Source: Actinomycetes bacterium (GTDB taxonomy: Bacteria; Actinomycetota; Acidimicrobiia; Acidimicrobiales; Palsa-688). From it: a DNA stretch of 6,666 bases. Every line of letters begins with the position of its first letter. Within the stretch, counting starts at the first letter, position 1. The notes below the pieces were generated by a model. It did no database searches and was not told the origin of the DNA. It saw only the letters and a list, made by a program, of their open reading frames with translations. The stretch spans positions 1 through 6,666 of the forward strand of contig JAKABK010000106.1 in assembly GCA_021796905.1 (NCBI GenBank). The letters are read 5' to 3'. Positions 1 through 6,666 of this stretch are shown here, piece by piece. Position numbers and translations under genes: made by a program.

Positions 1-1142
1 TCGTAGTTGGTGTGGTAGGAGCGGGTCCGGCCGTAACGGTTGCGGTACTGGACGTGGATCTGCTTGGAGCCCGAGCCGTACAGCACGACTTTGTGCTCGG
101 ACTTCTTCAACTGCCGCCAGGGGGTCAACGGCGATATCCCGTAGGTCGCGCACACCGCCTCGAGCACCCGACCGAAGTACTCGCCGCGGGCGCCGGCCCA
201 CGGGGCGATCGCCCCCTCCTCGATCGAGCGGTCCGGATCGGGAACGACCAGTTCGGGGTCGACCTCGAAACGGGTACCGAGCCCGTCGCAGGTGGGGCAG
301 GCACCGTAGGGGGAGTTGAACGAGAAGTTGCGCGGCGCCGGCTCGTCGAAGGAGCGGCCGTCGACCGGGCAGGCCAGGTGCTGGCTGAAGGTCAGGATCT
401 CCGGCTCGTCACCGGAGCCCTCGCGGGCCACGATCTGCACCTCGGCGATCCCCTCCGCCAGGCGCAGCGCGGTCTCGAGCGAGTCGGTGAGACGCCTCTC
501 GATGCCGGCCCGGGCCACCAGGCGGTCGACGACGACCTCGATGGTGTGCTGCTCGTAGCGGGCCAGCTCCGGGGGGGAGGCCAGCTCGTGGAGCTCCCCG
601 TCGATGCGCGCCCGGACGTAACCCTGCCCGGCCAGCTCCTCGAGCAGGCTGTGGTACTCGCCCTTGCGGCCCCGCACCACCGGCGCCAGCACCTGGAACC
701 GGGTGCCCTCGGGCAGCTCGAGGACCCGGTCGACGATCTGCTGGGGGGTCTGGCGCGACACCTCGACGCCGTGCTCGGGGCAGTGGGCGACCCCAACCCG
801 GGCGTAGAGGAGCCGCAGGTAGTCGTAGATCTCGGTGATCGTGCCGACCGTGGAGCGGGGGTTCCTCGAAGCCGACTTCTGGTCGATGGAGATCGCCGGC
901 GACAGGCCCTCGATGAAGTCGACGTCGGGCTTGTCCATCTGTCCGAGGAACTGCCGGGCGTAGCTCGACAGGGACTCCACGTAGCGCCGTTGGCCCTCGG
1001 CGTAGATCGTGTCGAAAGCCAGTGAGCTCTTGCCCGACCCCGACAGCCCGGTGAAGACGATCAGCTTGTCGCGGGGCAGGTCGAGGGAGACGTTGCGCAG
1101 GTTGTGCTCCCTGGCGCCGCGCACGACCAGCTTCTCTGCCAC
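1..1142 (-). CDS. uvrA: UvrABC excinuclease subunit A, N-terminal part (partial)
   Basis: This is the DNA-damage sensor ATPase of nucleotide excision repair. It acts as a UvrA dimer that scans DNA with UvrB and loads UvrB at lesions. The first 380 codons are visible and the rest lies beyond the left edge; family members run to about 950 residues. The start is GTG at 1140-1142, giving [18 protein letters not shown], the standard UvrA N-terminus. The first Walker A, GLSGSGKS, is at residues 32-39, the Q-loop region IDQKS at 86-90, and [10 protein letters not shown] at 92-101. The UvrB-binding region spans roughly 115-245. The first zinc-finger module follows: CPVD at 258-261, then [13 protein letters not shown] ending at Cys285. 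Its second Cys position is Asp261. There is no Shine-Dalgarno sequence. A LexA-type box and a possible -10 lie just upstream, suggesting its own SOS promoter even though the transporter gene ends only 39 bp upstream on the same strand. Confidence 0.97.
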   Translation of the reverse strand, partial: MAEKLVVRGAREHNLRNVSLDLPRDKLIVFTGLSGSGKSSLAFDTIYAEGQRRYVESLSSYARQFLGQMDKPDVDFIEGLSPAISIDQKSASRNPRSTVGTITEIYDYLRLLYARVGVAHCPEHGVEVSRQTPQQIVDRVLELPEGTRFQVLAPVVRGRKGEYHSLLEELAGQGYVRARIDGELHELASPPELARYEQHTIEVVVDRLVARAGIERRLTDSLETALRLAEGIAEVQIVAREGSGDEPEILTFSQHLACPVDGRSFDEPAPRNFSFNSPYGACPTCDGLGTRFEVDPELVVPDPDRSIEEGAIAPWAGARGEYFGRVLEAVCATYGISPLTPWRQLKKSEHKVVLYGSGSKQIHVQYRNRYGRTRSYHTNY

Positions 1143-1149
1143 CCCGCGC

Positions 1150-1155
1150 AGGCTA
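1150..1155 (-). promoter_or_regulatory. possible -10 element of a leaderless uvrA promoter
   Basis: TAGCCT fits the actinobacterial TANNNT -10 pattern. Exactly 7 nt separate it from the uvrA GTG, so transcription would begin at or next to the start codon. The absence of a ribosome binding site fits a leaderless message. No convincing -35 hexamer is visible. The call rests on spacing and on the adjacent LexA box. Confidence 0.4.
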
Positions 1156-1159
1156 CCAG

Positions 1160-1173
1160 GGAACAGGTGTTCG
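1160..1173 (-). promoter_or_regulatory. LexA (SOS) box upstream of uvrA
   Basis: On the minus strand this reads CGAACACCTGTTCC. The known Bacillus/mycobacterial LexA operator is CGAAC-N4-GTTCG, and only the last base differs. The core is a perfect inverted repeat, GAAC (1161-1164) with GTTC (1169-1172), around a 4-bp spacer. The site ends 17 bp before the uvrA start codon and 4 bp upstream of the proposed -10, so bound LexA would block polymerase. uvrA is a classical SOS gene, which supports the assignment. The site lies in the short non-coding gap between the transporter stop and uvrA. Confidence 0.78.
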
Positions 1174-1181
1174 CTCGGCGG

Positions 1182-1466
1182 TCAGTCGGTCGACTCGTCG
1201 GTCGCGGCGGCGAGCAGCTCGATGGTCGGATTGCGGATACCGAGAGCCCCGTCGTACTCCCCCACCATCCCCTCGGCGACCAGGCGCGCCGAGGGCTCGA
1301 TGCCGTCAACCTTCCCCCGGCTGAACACCAGGCTGATCCCCCCGGTGTCGTCCTCGAGGGTGCAGGTGAGCACCTGGATGCCGTCGCGGGGTTGGATCTC
1401 CACCGACCTCACCACGCCCGCGACCCGGGCTCGCCGGCGGTACTCGAGCTCGGCGATCGGGACACA
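1182..1466 (-). other. OB-fold domain fused to the transporter C-terminus
   Basis: Codons ~685-778 of the transporter encode a small beta-rich domain: RARVAGVVRSVEIQP, then GIQVLTCTLEDDTGGISLVFSR, then GKVDGIEPSARLVAEGMV, and GALGIRNPTIELL at the end. The GxVxSV, TLEDDTG, GIEPG-like and NPxIEL pattern is that of RecG/tRNA-anticodon-type OB-folds. It closely resembles the small stand-alone OB-fold proteins that, as I recall, sit beside trkA pairs in actinobacteria (Rv2694c of M. tuberculosis). It is in frame with the transporter, with no stop or frameshift, and is joined through a charged linker. The ligand is unknown; OB-folds bind nucleic acids, nucleotides or proteins. Confidence 0.75.
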
Positions 1467-3518
1467 GCCGGGGAGGTCGGGGCGGGGCGGGACACGGGTG
1501 GGCTTCGGCTTCTTGTCCTCGGCCTTCCTCTCCCGGGCCTGCCGCTCCTCGACGGAACGCTCCGAGAGGTGGAAGGGGAGGATCGTGGCGCTCACGTTGC
1601 GGACCTCGGAGAGCACCACTGCGATCCGGTCGGCTGTCCGGTCGTGGAGGATCCGGTCGACGATGCCGCCGAAGTCCCGGCGGGGCAGGAGCACCGTGAC
1701 GTGGGTGTCGCCGTCGAGGTAGGGCTGCACCAGATCGAGCGTGGCGCGCCCGAGCCTCCGGTCGGGGCAGTCGAGCACCTCGAGGGGTGCCGACAGGCCC
1801 GAACCGCGCCAGGAGACCTCGAGCAGACGGGCCTGTGCTGGATCGATCCGGAAGTGCACGATGCGCAGGGCGTCGGGGACCAGGGAGCGGGCGTAGCGGA
1901 TCCCCGCAACCGTTGCCACGTCGAGCTGGTCGACCAGCAGCAGCGCCACGTGACGACGCAGCCTCGGGGCCGACCCCACCCTCCCGAGGATCACCTTGGT
2001 GGCCTCCCCCTCCCTCCGGTACCGACGGTTGATCCGGATCAGGCCGTAGACGAGCGCCGGGAAGACCACCACGACGATCCACGCACCCTGGGTGAACTTG
2101 GTCACCGCGAAGATGACCACCACCAGCCCAGCGAGGGTCCCTGCGAAGCCGTTGATGACCTGCTTGTAGTTCCATCCCGGTTCGCGGGTGCGGCGGTGGT
2201 AGCGGACCATTCCCCAACCAGCCAGGGTGAACCCGGTGAACACGCCGATCGCGTACACCGCGACCAGGCTGTCCACGTTGGAGTCGCTGGCCACTAGCAG
2301 GGCGACGCCGATAACGGTCAGCAGGATGATCCCGTTGGAGAAGACGAGCCGGTGACCGCGCTTGGTGAGCCATCGGGGAAGGAACGAGTCCTGGGCGACG
2401 AAGCTCGTGAGGAACGGGAAGCCGTTGAAGCTGGTGTTGCCGCCCGTATAGAGGATCGCGACGTTGGAGACGATGACCAGCAGGTAGAGCACCTCGCCGA
2501 GCGGCCCGTGACCGAAGACGTAGCGGGCCTCCTGGGCGACGACAGTGGGCGACCCCGAGACGTAGGGGACGGCGTGGGTGAGGTTGGCGAGCAGGGACAC
2601 CCCGACCACCAGGCACCCGAGGGTCGTCGACATCACCACGAGCGTGCGCCTGGCGTTGCGACCCGCTGGGGGCTGGAACGCCGAGACCCCGTTGGAGATC
2701 GCCTCGAGGCCCGTCAGCGACGACCCGCCGTTGGCGAACGCCTTGAGCAGGACGAACACCGAGGCCCCCATGAGCAGCCCGACGTCGGGGGCGTGACCGA
2801 AGTGCACCGCCCCCGCCACGTGGACGCTGTGGGCGTGCAGGTCACCGAAGGCGGCCTTGACCAGACCGATCACGATCATCAGGCCCATGGTCAGGATGAA
2901 CATGTAGGTCGGCAGGGCGAACAACCGGCTCGCCTCCCGGATCCCCCGAAGGTTGCCGTAGGCCATCACGAGCACCACGCCGACGCTGATGTAGAGCGCG
3001 TCGGGCACGAGCGAGGGCAGGGCGGAGGTCAACGCGTCGGTGCCCGCTGCGACCTGCACGGCCACGGTGACGCTGTAGTCGATGATCAGCGCGGCGGCAG
3101 CCACCTGGGCGATCCGCGGCCCGAGGTTCTCCCGCGAGACCATGTAGCTCCCACCGGTCCTGGTGTAGACCATCACCACCTCGCGGTAGGAGAGGGTCAC
3201 GAAGAGGAGGACCAGGATCACCGCCGCGGTCACCGGCAGCAGCAGCGTGAAGGCAGCGACACCGACGGCGGGGATCAGGATGCGGAGCATCTCCTCCGAG
3301 CCGTAGGCGCTGGACGAGATGCAGTCCGGCGACAGCACCCCGAGCGCCGCGATCTTGCGCAGCCGCTGGTGGCCGAGCTGCTCGGAGGTGAGCGGCGGCC
3401 CGAGGACCCGGTTCTTGAGGCGGTAGCCGAGCGTCTCGGGCACCTGGCTCGGGGCGTTGAGGGGCAGCGGCGCCGGCGCCCGTCCGGAGTGGGGCCCGGG
3501 GCCCGCCGTGGTGGTCAC
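1182..3518 (-). CDS. KimA-like APC/KUP-type potassium transporter with C-terminal OB-fold domain
   Basis: This predicted 778-aa inner-membrane protein probably imports K+ with H+ symport, as KimA (formerly YdaO) does in Bacillus subtilis. GTG at 3518 (MTTTAGPGPHSG) is preferred; an in-frame GTG at 3596 would extend into the trkA leader. Residues ~55-500 hold about twelve hydrophobic helices. They carry residues that align, from memory of KimA, with the ion pathway: Asp65 and Tyr72 in SPDCISSSAYGSEE, Asp147 and Thr151 in DYSVTVAV, Thr269 and Glu272 in SSLTGLEAISN, and Tyr422 in VYAIGVF. A cytosolic USP-like domain follows at ~519-652 (HVALLLVDQLDVATVAGIRYARSL starts it, ending near ATILPFHL), then a charged Lys/Arg/Glu/Pro linker at ~653-684 and an OB-fold at ~685-771. 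The OB-fold tail is absent from Bacillus KimA. The gene diverges from the two trkA genes and precedes uvrA. A generic 'APC amino-acid permease' label is the main alternative. Confidence 0.88.
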   Translation of the reverse strand: MTTTAGPGPHSGRAPAPLPLNAPSQVPETLGYRLKNRVLGPPLTSEQLGHQRLRKIAALGVLSPDCISSSAYGSEEMLRILIPAVGVAAFTLLLPVTAAVILVLLFVTLSYREVVMVYTRTGGSYMVSRENLGPRIAQVAAAALIIDYSVTVAVQVAAGTDALTSALPSLVPDALYISVGVVLVMAYGNLRGIREASRLFALPTYMFILTMGLMIVIGLVKAAFGDLHAHSVHVAGAVHFGHAPDVGLLMGASVFVLLKAFANGGSSLTGLEAISNGVSAFQPPAGRNARRTLVVMSTTLGCLVVGVSLLANLTHAVPYVSGSPTVVAQEARYVFGHGPLGEVLYLLVIVSNVAILYTGGNTSFNGFPFLTSFVAQDSFLPRWLTKRGHRLVFSNGIILLTVIGVALLVASDSNVDSLVAVYAIGVFTGFTLAGWGMVRYHRRTREPGWNYKQVINGFAGTLAGLVVVIFAVTKFTQGAWIVVVVFPALVYGLIRINRRYRREGEATKVILGRVGSAPRLRRHVALLLVDQLDVATVAGIRYARSLVPDALRIVHFRIDPAQARLLEVSWRGSGLSAPLEVLDCPDRRLGRATLDLVQPYLDGDTHVTVLLPRRDFGGIVDRILHDRTADRIAVVLSEVRNVSATILPFHLSERSVEERQARERKAEDKKPKPTRVPPRPDLPGCVPIAELEYRRRARVAGVVRSVEIQPRDGIQVLTCTLEDDTGGISLVFSRGKVDGIEPSARLVAEGMVGEYDGALGIRNPTIELLAAATDESTD

Positions 3519-3525
3519 GCCGAAC

Positions 3526-3531
3526 AGTAAA
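3526..3531 (-). promoter_or_regulatory. possible -10 element of a leaderless transporter promoter
   Basis: TTTACT on the minus strand matches four of six TATAAT positions. It lies 7 nt before the preferred GTG at 3518, the same spacing as the proposed uvrA -10. No Shine-Dalgarno precedes that GTG, so a leaderless message is plausible. It is the only AT-rich patch in the divergent region, and on the plus strand it could also serve the trkA genes. No -35 is recognisable. Confidence 0.3.
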
Positions 3532-3534
3532 GCC

Positions 3535-3553
3535 GCGCCGGCGCCCGGGGCCC
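3535..3553. repeat. overlapping GC palindromes in the divergent intergenic region
   Basis: GCGCCGGCGC (3535-3544) is a perfect palindrome. It runs directly into CCCGGG (3544-3549) and GGGCCC (3548-3553), also palindromic. A further palindrome, GTGCGCAC, lies at 3589-3596. In DNA this GC-rich, short GC palindromes occur by chance, so an operator role is only a possibility. Apart from these and the AT patch at 3526-3531, the 104 bp between the two start codons show no recognisable motif. Confidence 0.3.
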
Positions 3554-3622
3554 GATCCGCTCCGCCGTCGCGAGCCGACCGTGTGCTTGTGCGCACTCCC
3601 CGCCGCGTGTTGGGATGGGAGG

Positions 3623-4276
3623 GTGCACATCGTCGTGGTCGGCTGCGGCCGGGTCGGCTCCGAGCTCGCCACGACCCTCTCCAACGCCGGCAACGAGGTG
3701 GTCGTCGTCGACAAGCAACCGGCGTCGTTCCGTCGGTTGGCCGACGAGTTCACCGGGTCCCGGGTGGTCGGGCTCGGCTTCGACCGCGACACGCTGCACG
3801 CAGCGGGAGTCGAGGACGCTGCCGCTCTCGCCGCGGTCACGAGCGGGGACAACTCCAACGTCCTCACCGCCCGGATCGCCCGCGAGTACTTCCATGTCCC
3901 CAACGTCGTCGCCCGGATCTACGACCCCCGCCGGGCGGTGATCTACCAGCGTCTCGGGATCCCCACCGTCGCCACCGTGACCTGGACCGTCGACCAGGTC
4001 GTCCGGCGACTGGTCCCCGACCAGCCGGTCACCGAGTGGACCGACGCCACCGGGCAGGTGGTGCTGCTCGAGCGGTCGCTGGCCCCGGCGTGGGTGGGCC
4101 GGACCCTCGACGCGCTCGAGGTCCCCGACGTCTCCCGCCTGGTCAGCGTCACCCGGGGTGGGGCCCCCCGCCTGGCCCGACCGGGGCTGATCGGCCAGGA
4201 AGGTGACGTGGTCCACCTGGCGGTCCGAAAGGACCATCTCGACCAGGTCCGGCGCCAGCTGGGGGAGCAACCGTGA
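3623..4276 (+). CDS. TrkA/RCK-type potassium uptake regulatory subunit (CeoB-like)
   Basis: This 217-aa cytosolic nucleotide-binding protein belongs to the family that gates or regulates K+ transporters in response to NAD(H) or other nucleotides. The start is GTG at 3623, placing the beta-strand HIVVVGCGRVGSELA at the N-terminus as usual for the family; an in-frame GTG at 3581 would add 14 unconvincing residues. The Rossmann glycine motif GCGRVG is at residues 7-12 and the ribose-binding acidic residue Asp30 at the end of strand 2. TSGDNSN in mid-domain and VVARIYDPRRAVIYQRLGI complete the RCK_N domain at ~1-130. A TrkA_C-like domain follows (VLLERSLAPAWVGRTLDAL to the end). GGGAGG abuts the start codon, so GGGA at 3612-3615 is the better-spaced ribosome binding site. 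It overlaps the next trkA by 4 nt and diverges from the transporter. A trkA or ceoB name would be by family only. Confidence 0.92.
   Translation: MHIVVVGCGRVGSELATTLSNAGNEVVVVDKQPASFRRLADEFTGSRVVGLGFDRDTLHAAGVEDAAALAAVTSGDNSNVLTARIAREYFHVPNVVARIYDPRRAVIYQRLGIPTVATVTWTVDQVVRRLVPDQPVTEWTDATGQVVLLERSLAPAWVGRTLDALEVPDVSRLVSVTRGGAPRLARPGLIGQEGDVVHLAVRKDHLDQVRRQLGEQP
4261..4267 (+). promoter_or_regulatory. Shine-Dalgarno of the second trkA gene, inside the end of the first
   Basis: GGGGGAG lies 5 nt upstream of the GTG at 4273 and within the last codons of the first trkA. Together with the GTGA start/stop overlap at 4273-4276, it fixes the start and indicates translational coupling of the two RCK genes. 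Confidence 0.75.
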
Positions 4277-4950
4277 GGGCGGTGGTGGTCGGGGCGGGCA
4301 ACGTCGGGGTGTTCCTCGCCTCGGACCTGCGCTCCGCCGGCCACGACATCACGGTCCTCGAGGCCGACCCGGACCTCGTCGCCGAGCTGGCCGCCGCCCA
4401 CCCCGAGGTGTGCTGGGTCGCCGGGGACGGCTGCGAGTACAACACCCTGGAGCGGATCGGCCTCGCCCGGGCCGACGTGGTGGTGGCCGCCACCGGCGAC
4501 GACGAGGACAACCTCGTGGTGTCGCTGCTCGCCAAGCAGGAGTTCGCCGTGCCACGGGTCGTCGGTCGGGTCAACCACCCGAAGAACGAGTGGATGTTCA
4601 ACCAGACCTGGGGGGTCGACGTGGCGGTCTCGACACCCCACCTGCTCTCGGCGGTGGTGGAGGAGGCGGTGAGCGTCGGGTCGCTGGTCCGCCTGCTCCG
4701 CCTCGACGCGTCCGGTGTCCGGCTGGTGGAGGTCACCCTGAGCGCCTCGTCGACTGCCTGCGAGCACAACCTGGCCGAGCTCGGCATGCCCCGGGACGCC
4801 ACGGTGGTGGCGGTCGTGCGGCGAGGCAACGTCGTGGTGCCCCGAGGCGATACCCACCTCGAGGCGGGCGACGAGATCCTCGCGCTCGTCGGCCCGGACT
4901 CCGAGGACGAAGTCCGCCGCTTGCTGACCGGGGCGCCCGGCGCCGGCTGA
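4273..4950 (+). CDS. second TrkA/RCK-type potassium uptake regulatory subunit (CeoC-like)
   Basis: This 225-aa paralogue of the upstream protein is probably its partner in a mixed RCK ring. The GTG start overlaps the preceding stop in GTGA. The glycine motif GAGNVG is at residues 7-12 and the acidic residue that meets the adenosine ribose is Glu30 (LEADP). ATGDDEDNLVVSLLAKQEF and VVGRVNHPKNEWMF are typical RCK_N segments. A TrkA_C domain occupies ~135-220, from VSVGSLVRLLRLDASGVRLVE to GDEILALVG. The two RCK proteins are clearly diverged from each other, so this is an old pair rather than a recent duplication. There is no trkH or ktrB channel gene here; the divergent KimA-like transporter is the nearest candidate partner. 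The last codons overlap a 14-bp repeat that continues past the stop. Confidence 0.93.
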   Translation: MRAVVVGAGNVGVFLASDLRSAGHDITVLEADPDLVAELAAAHPEVCWVAGDGCEYNTLERIGLARADVVVAATGDDEDNLVVSLLAKQEFAVPRVVGRVNHPKNEWMFNQTWGVDVAVSTPHLLSAVVEEAVSVGSLVRLLRLDASGVRLVEVTLSASSTACEHNLAELGMPRDATVVAVVRRGNVVVPRGDTHLEAGDEILALVGPDSEDEVRRLLTGAPGAG

Positions 4951-4994
4951 GACCACCCGGCTGAGACCGCCCGGCTCGACCGCCCGGCGCCGGC
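4934..4994 (+). repeat. 14-bp direct repeat flanking the tandem array
   Basis: CGCCCGGCGCCGGC occurs exactly at 4934-4947, in the final codons of the second trkA, and at 4981-4994, in the left arm and loop of the terminator hairpin. The copies are 47 bp apart. The upstream copy can also pair with the right arm at 5003-5012, giving an alternative, longer-range stem. Confidence 0.6.
4943..4981 (+). repeat. tandem ~14-bp repeat spanning the trkA stop codon
   Basis: CCGGCTGAGACC occurs at 4943-4954 and again at 4957-4968 (period 14). A third, degraded copy, CCGGCTCGACC, is at 4971-4981. The first copy contains the stop codon of the second trkA (TGA 4948-4950). The second copy repeats that TGA out of frame. 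This looks like slippage-generated DNA at the gene end. Confidence 0.7.
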
Positions 4995-5012
4995 CGGCCC
5001 GGGGCGCCGGGC
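4982..5012. terminator. putative bidirectional hairpin terminator between convergent trkA and uvrB
   Basis: GCCCGGCGCC (4982-4991) pairs perfectly with GGCGCCGGGC (5003-5012) around an 11-nt loop. The stem touches the uvrB stop codon (5013-5015) and lies 31 nt past the trkA stop. Neither strand has a T-run after the stem, so this is not a canonical intrinsic terminator. Stem-only GC hairpins at convergent gene ends are common in high-GC actinobacteria. It could equally protect 3' ends. Confidence 0.6.

Positions 5013-6666
<1,654 letters not shown>

Noticed and set aside
12..1025. Long plus-strand open frame opposite uvrA
   Set aside because: It mirrors the codons of a certain uvrA and its translation is low-complexity Gly/Ala/Val/Arg/Asp. 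This is a normal antisense shadow in high-GC DNA.
1104..3530. Two long plus-strand open frames (1104-2297 and 2352-3530) opposite the transporter
   Set aside because: They are rich in His, Asp, Gly and Arg with no family resemblance, and exist only because the real minus-strand gene has GC-rich third positions.
3521..3531. Second LexA box in the divergent region (CGAACAGTAAA)
   Set aside because: Only the left half-site CGAAC is present; no GTTC follows at the required spacing.
3594..3596. Upstream GTG as the transporter start (26 extra residues)
   Set aside because: The added residues are low-complexity, have no family counterpart, and would place the start within 27 bp of the divergent trkA start. 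It cannot be fully excluded.
3519..3622. c-di-AMP (ydaO-type) riboswitch upstream of the KimA-like gene, as in Bacillus
   Set aside because: The preferred transporter start leaves essentially no leader, and none of the expected conserved riboswitch segments is visible in the 104 bp.
3515..4956. Minus-strand open frames opposite the two trkA genes
   Set aside because: The trkA frames carry full Rossmann and TrkA_C motifs; the antisense translations show none.

Overview
This is a very GC-rich window with dense, almost gap-free coding. The gene families, the class of LexA site and the exclusive use of GTG at all four visible starts point to an actinobacterium (Actinomycetota). Acidimicrobiia or a relative is my guess, but the sequence alone does not fix the class. 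There is no sign of an insertion sequence, phage, CRISPR array, tRNA or rRNA. No gene-free stretch exceeds about 105 bases.

Layout from left to right: the first 380 codons of uvrA (minus strand, 3' end beyond the window); a 39-bp gap holding a near-perfect LexA/SOS box and a possible leaderless promoter for uvrA; a 778-aa membrane transporter of the KimA-like APC/KUP type (minus strand) carrying a C-terminal OB-fold domain; a 104-bp divergent intergenic region; two overlapping TrkA/RCK genes (plus strand, the CeoB/CeoC type of mycobacteria); a 62-bp convergent region with a 14-bp tandem repeat and a perfect 10-bp hairpin; and the C-terminal 550 codons of uvrB (minus strand, 5' end beyond the window).

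Two functional themes interleave. UvrA and UvrB form the damage-recognition complex of nucleotide excision repair, and the LexA box makes SOS induction of uvrA likely. Between them sits a potassium module: a KimA-like K+ transporter facing two nucleotide-sensing RCK subunits. No TrkH/KtrB channel gene is present here, so the transporter itself is the obvious candidate partner of the two RCK proteins. The most unusual point is the fusion of the transporter to an OB-fold domain. From memory, actinobacteria such as Mycobacterium and Streptomyces encode this domain as a separate small protein in the same neighbourhood. The fusion is direct evidence that the small OB-fold protein is physically tied to K+ transport.
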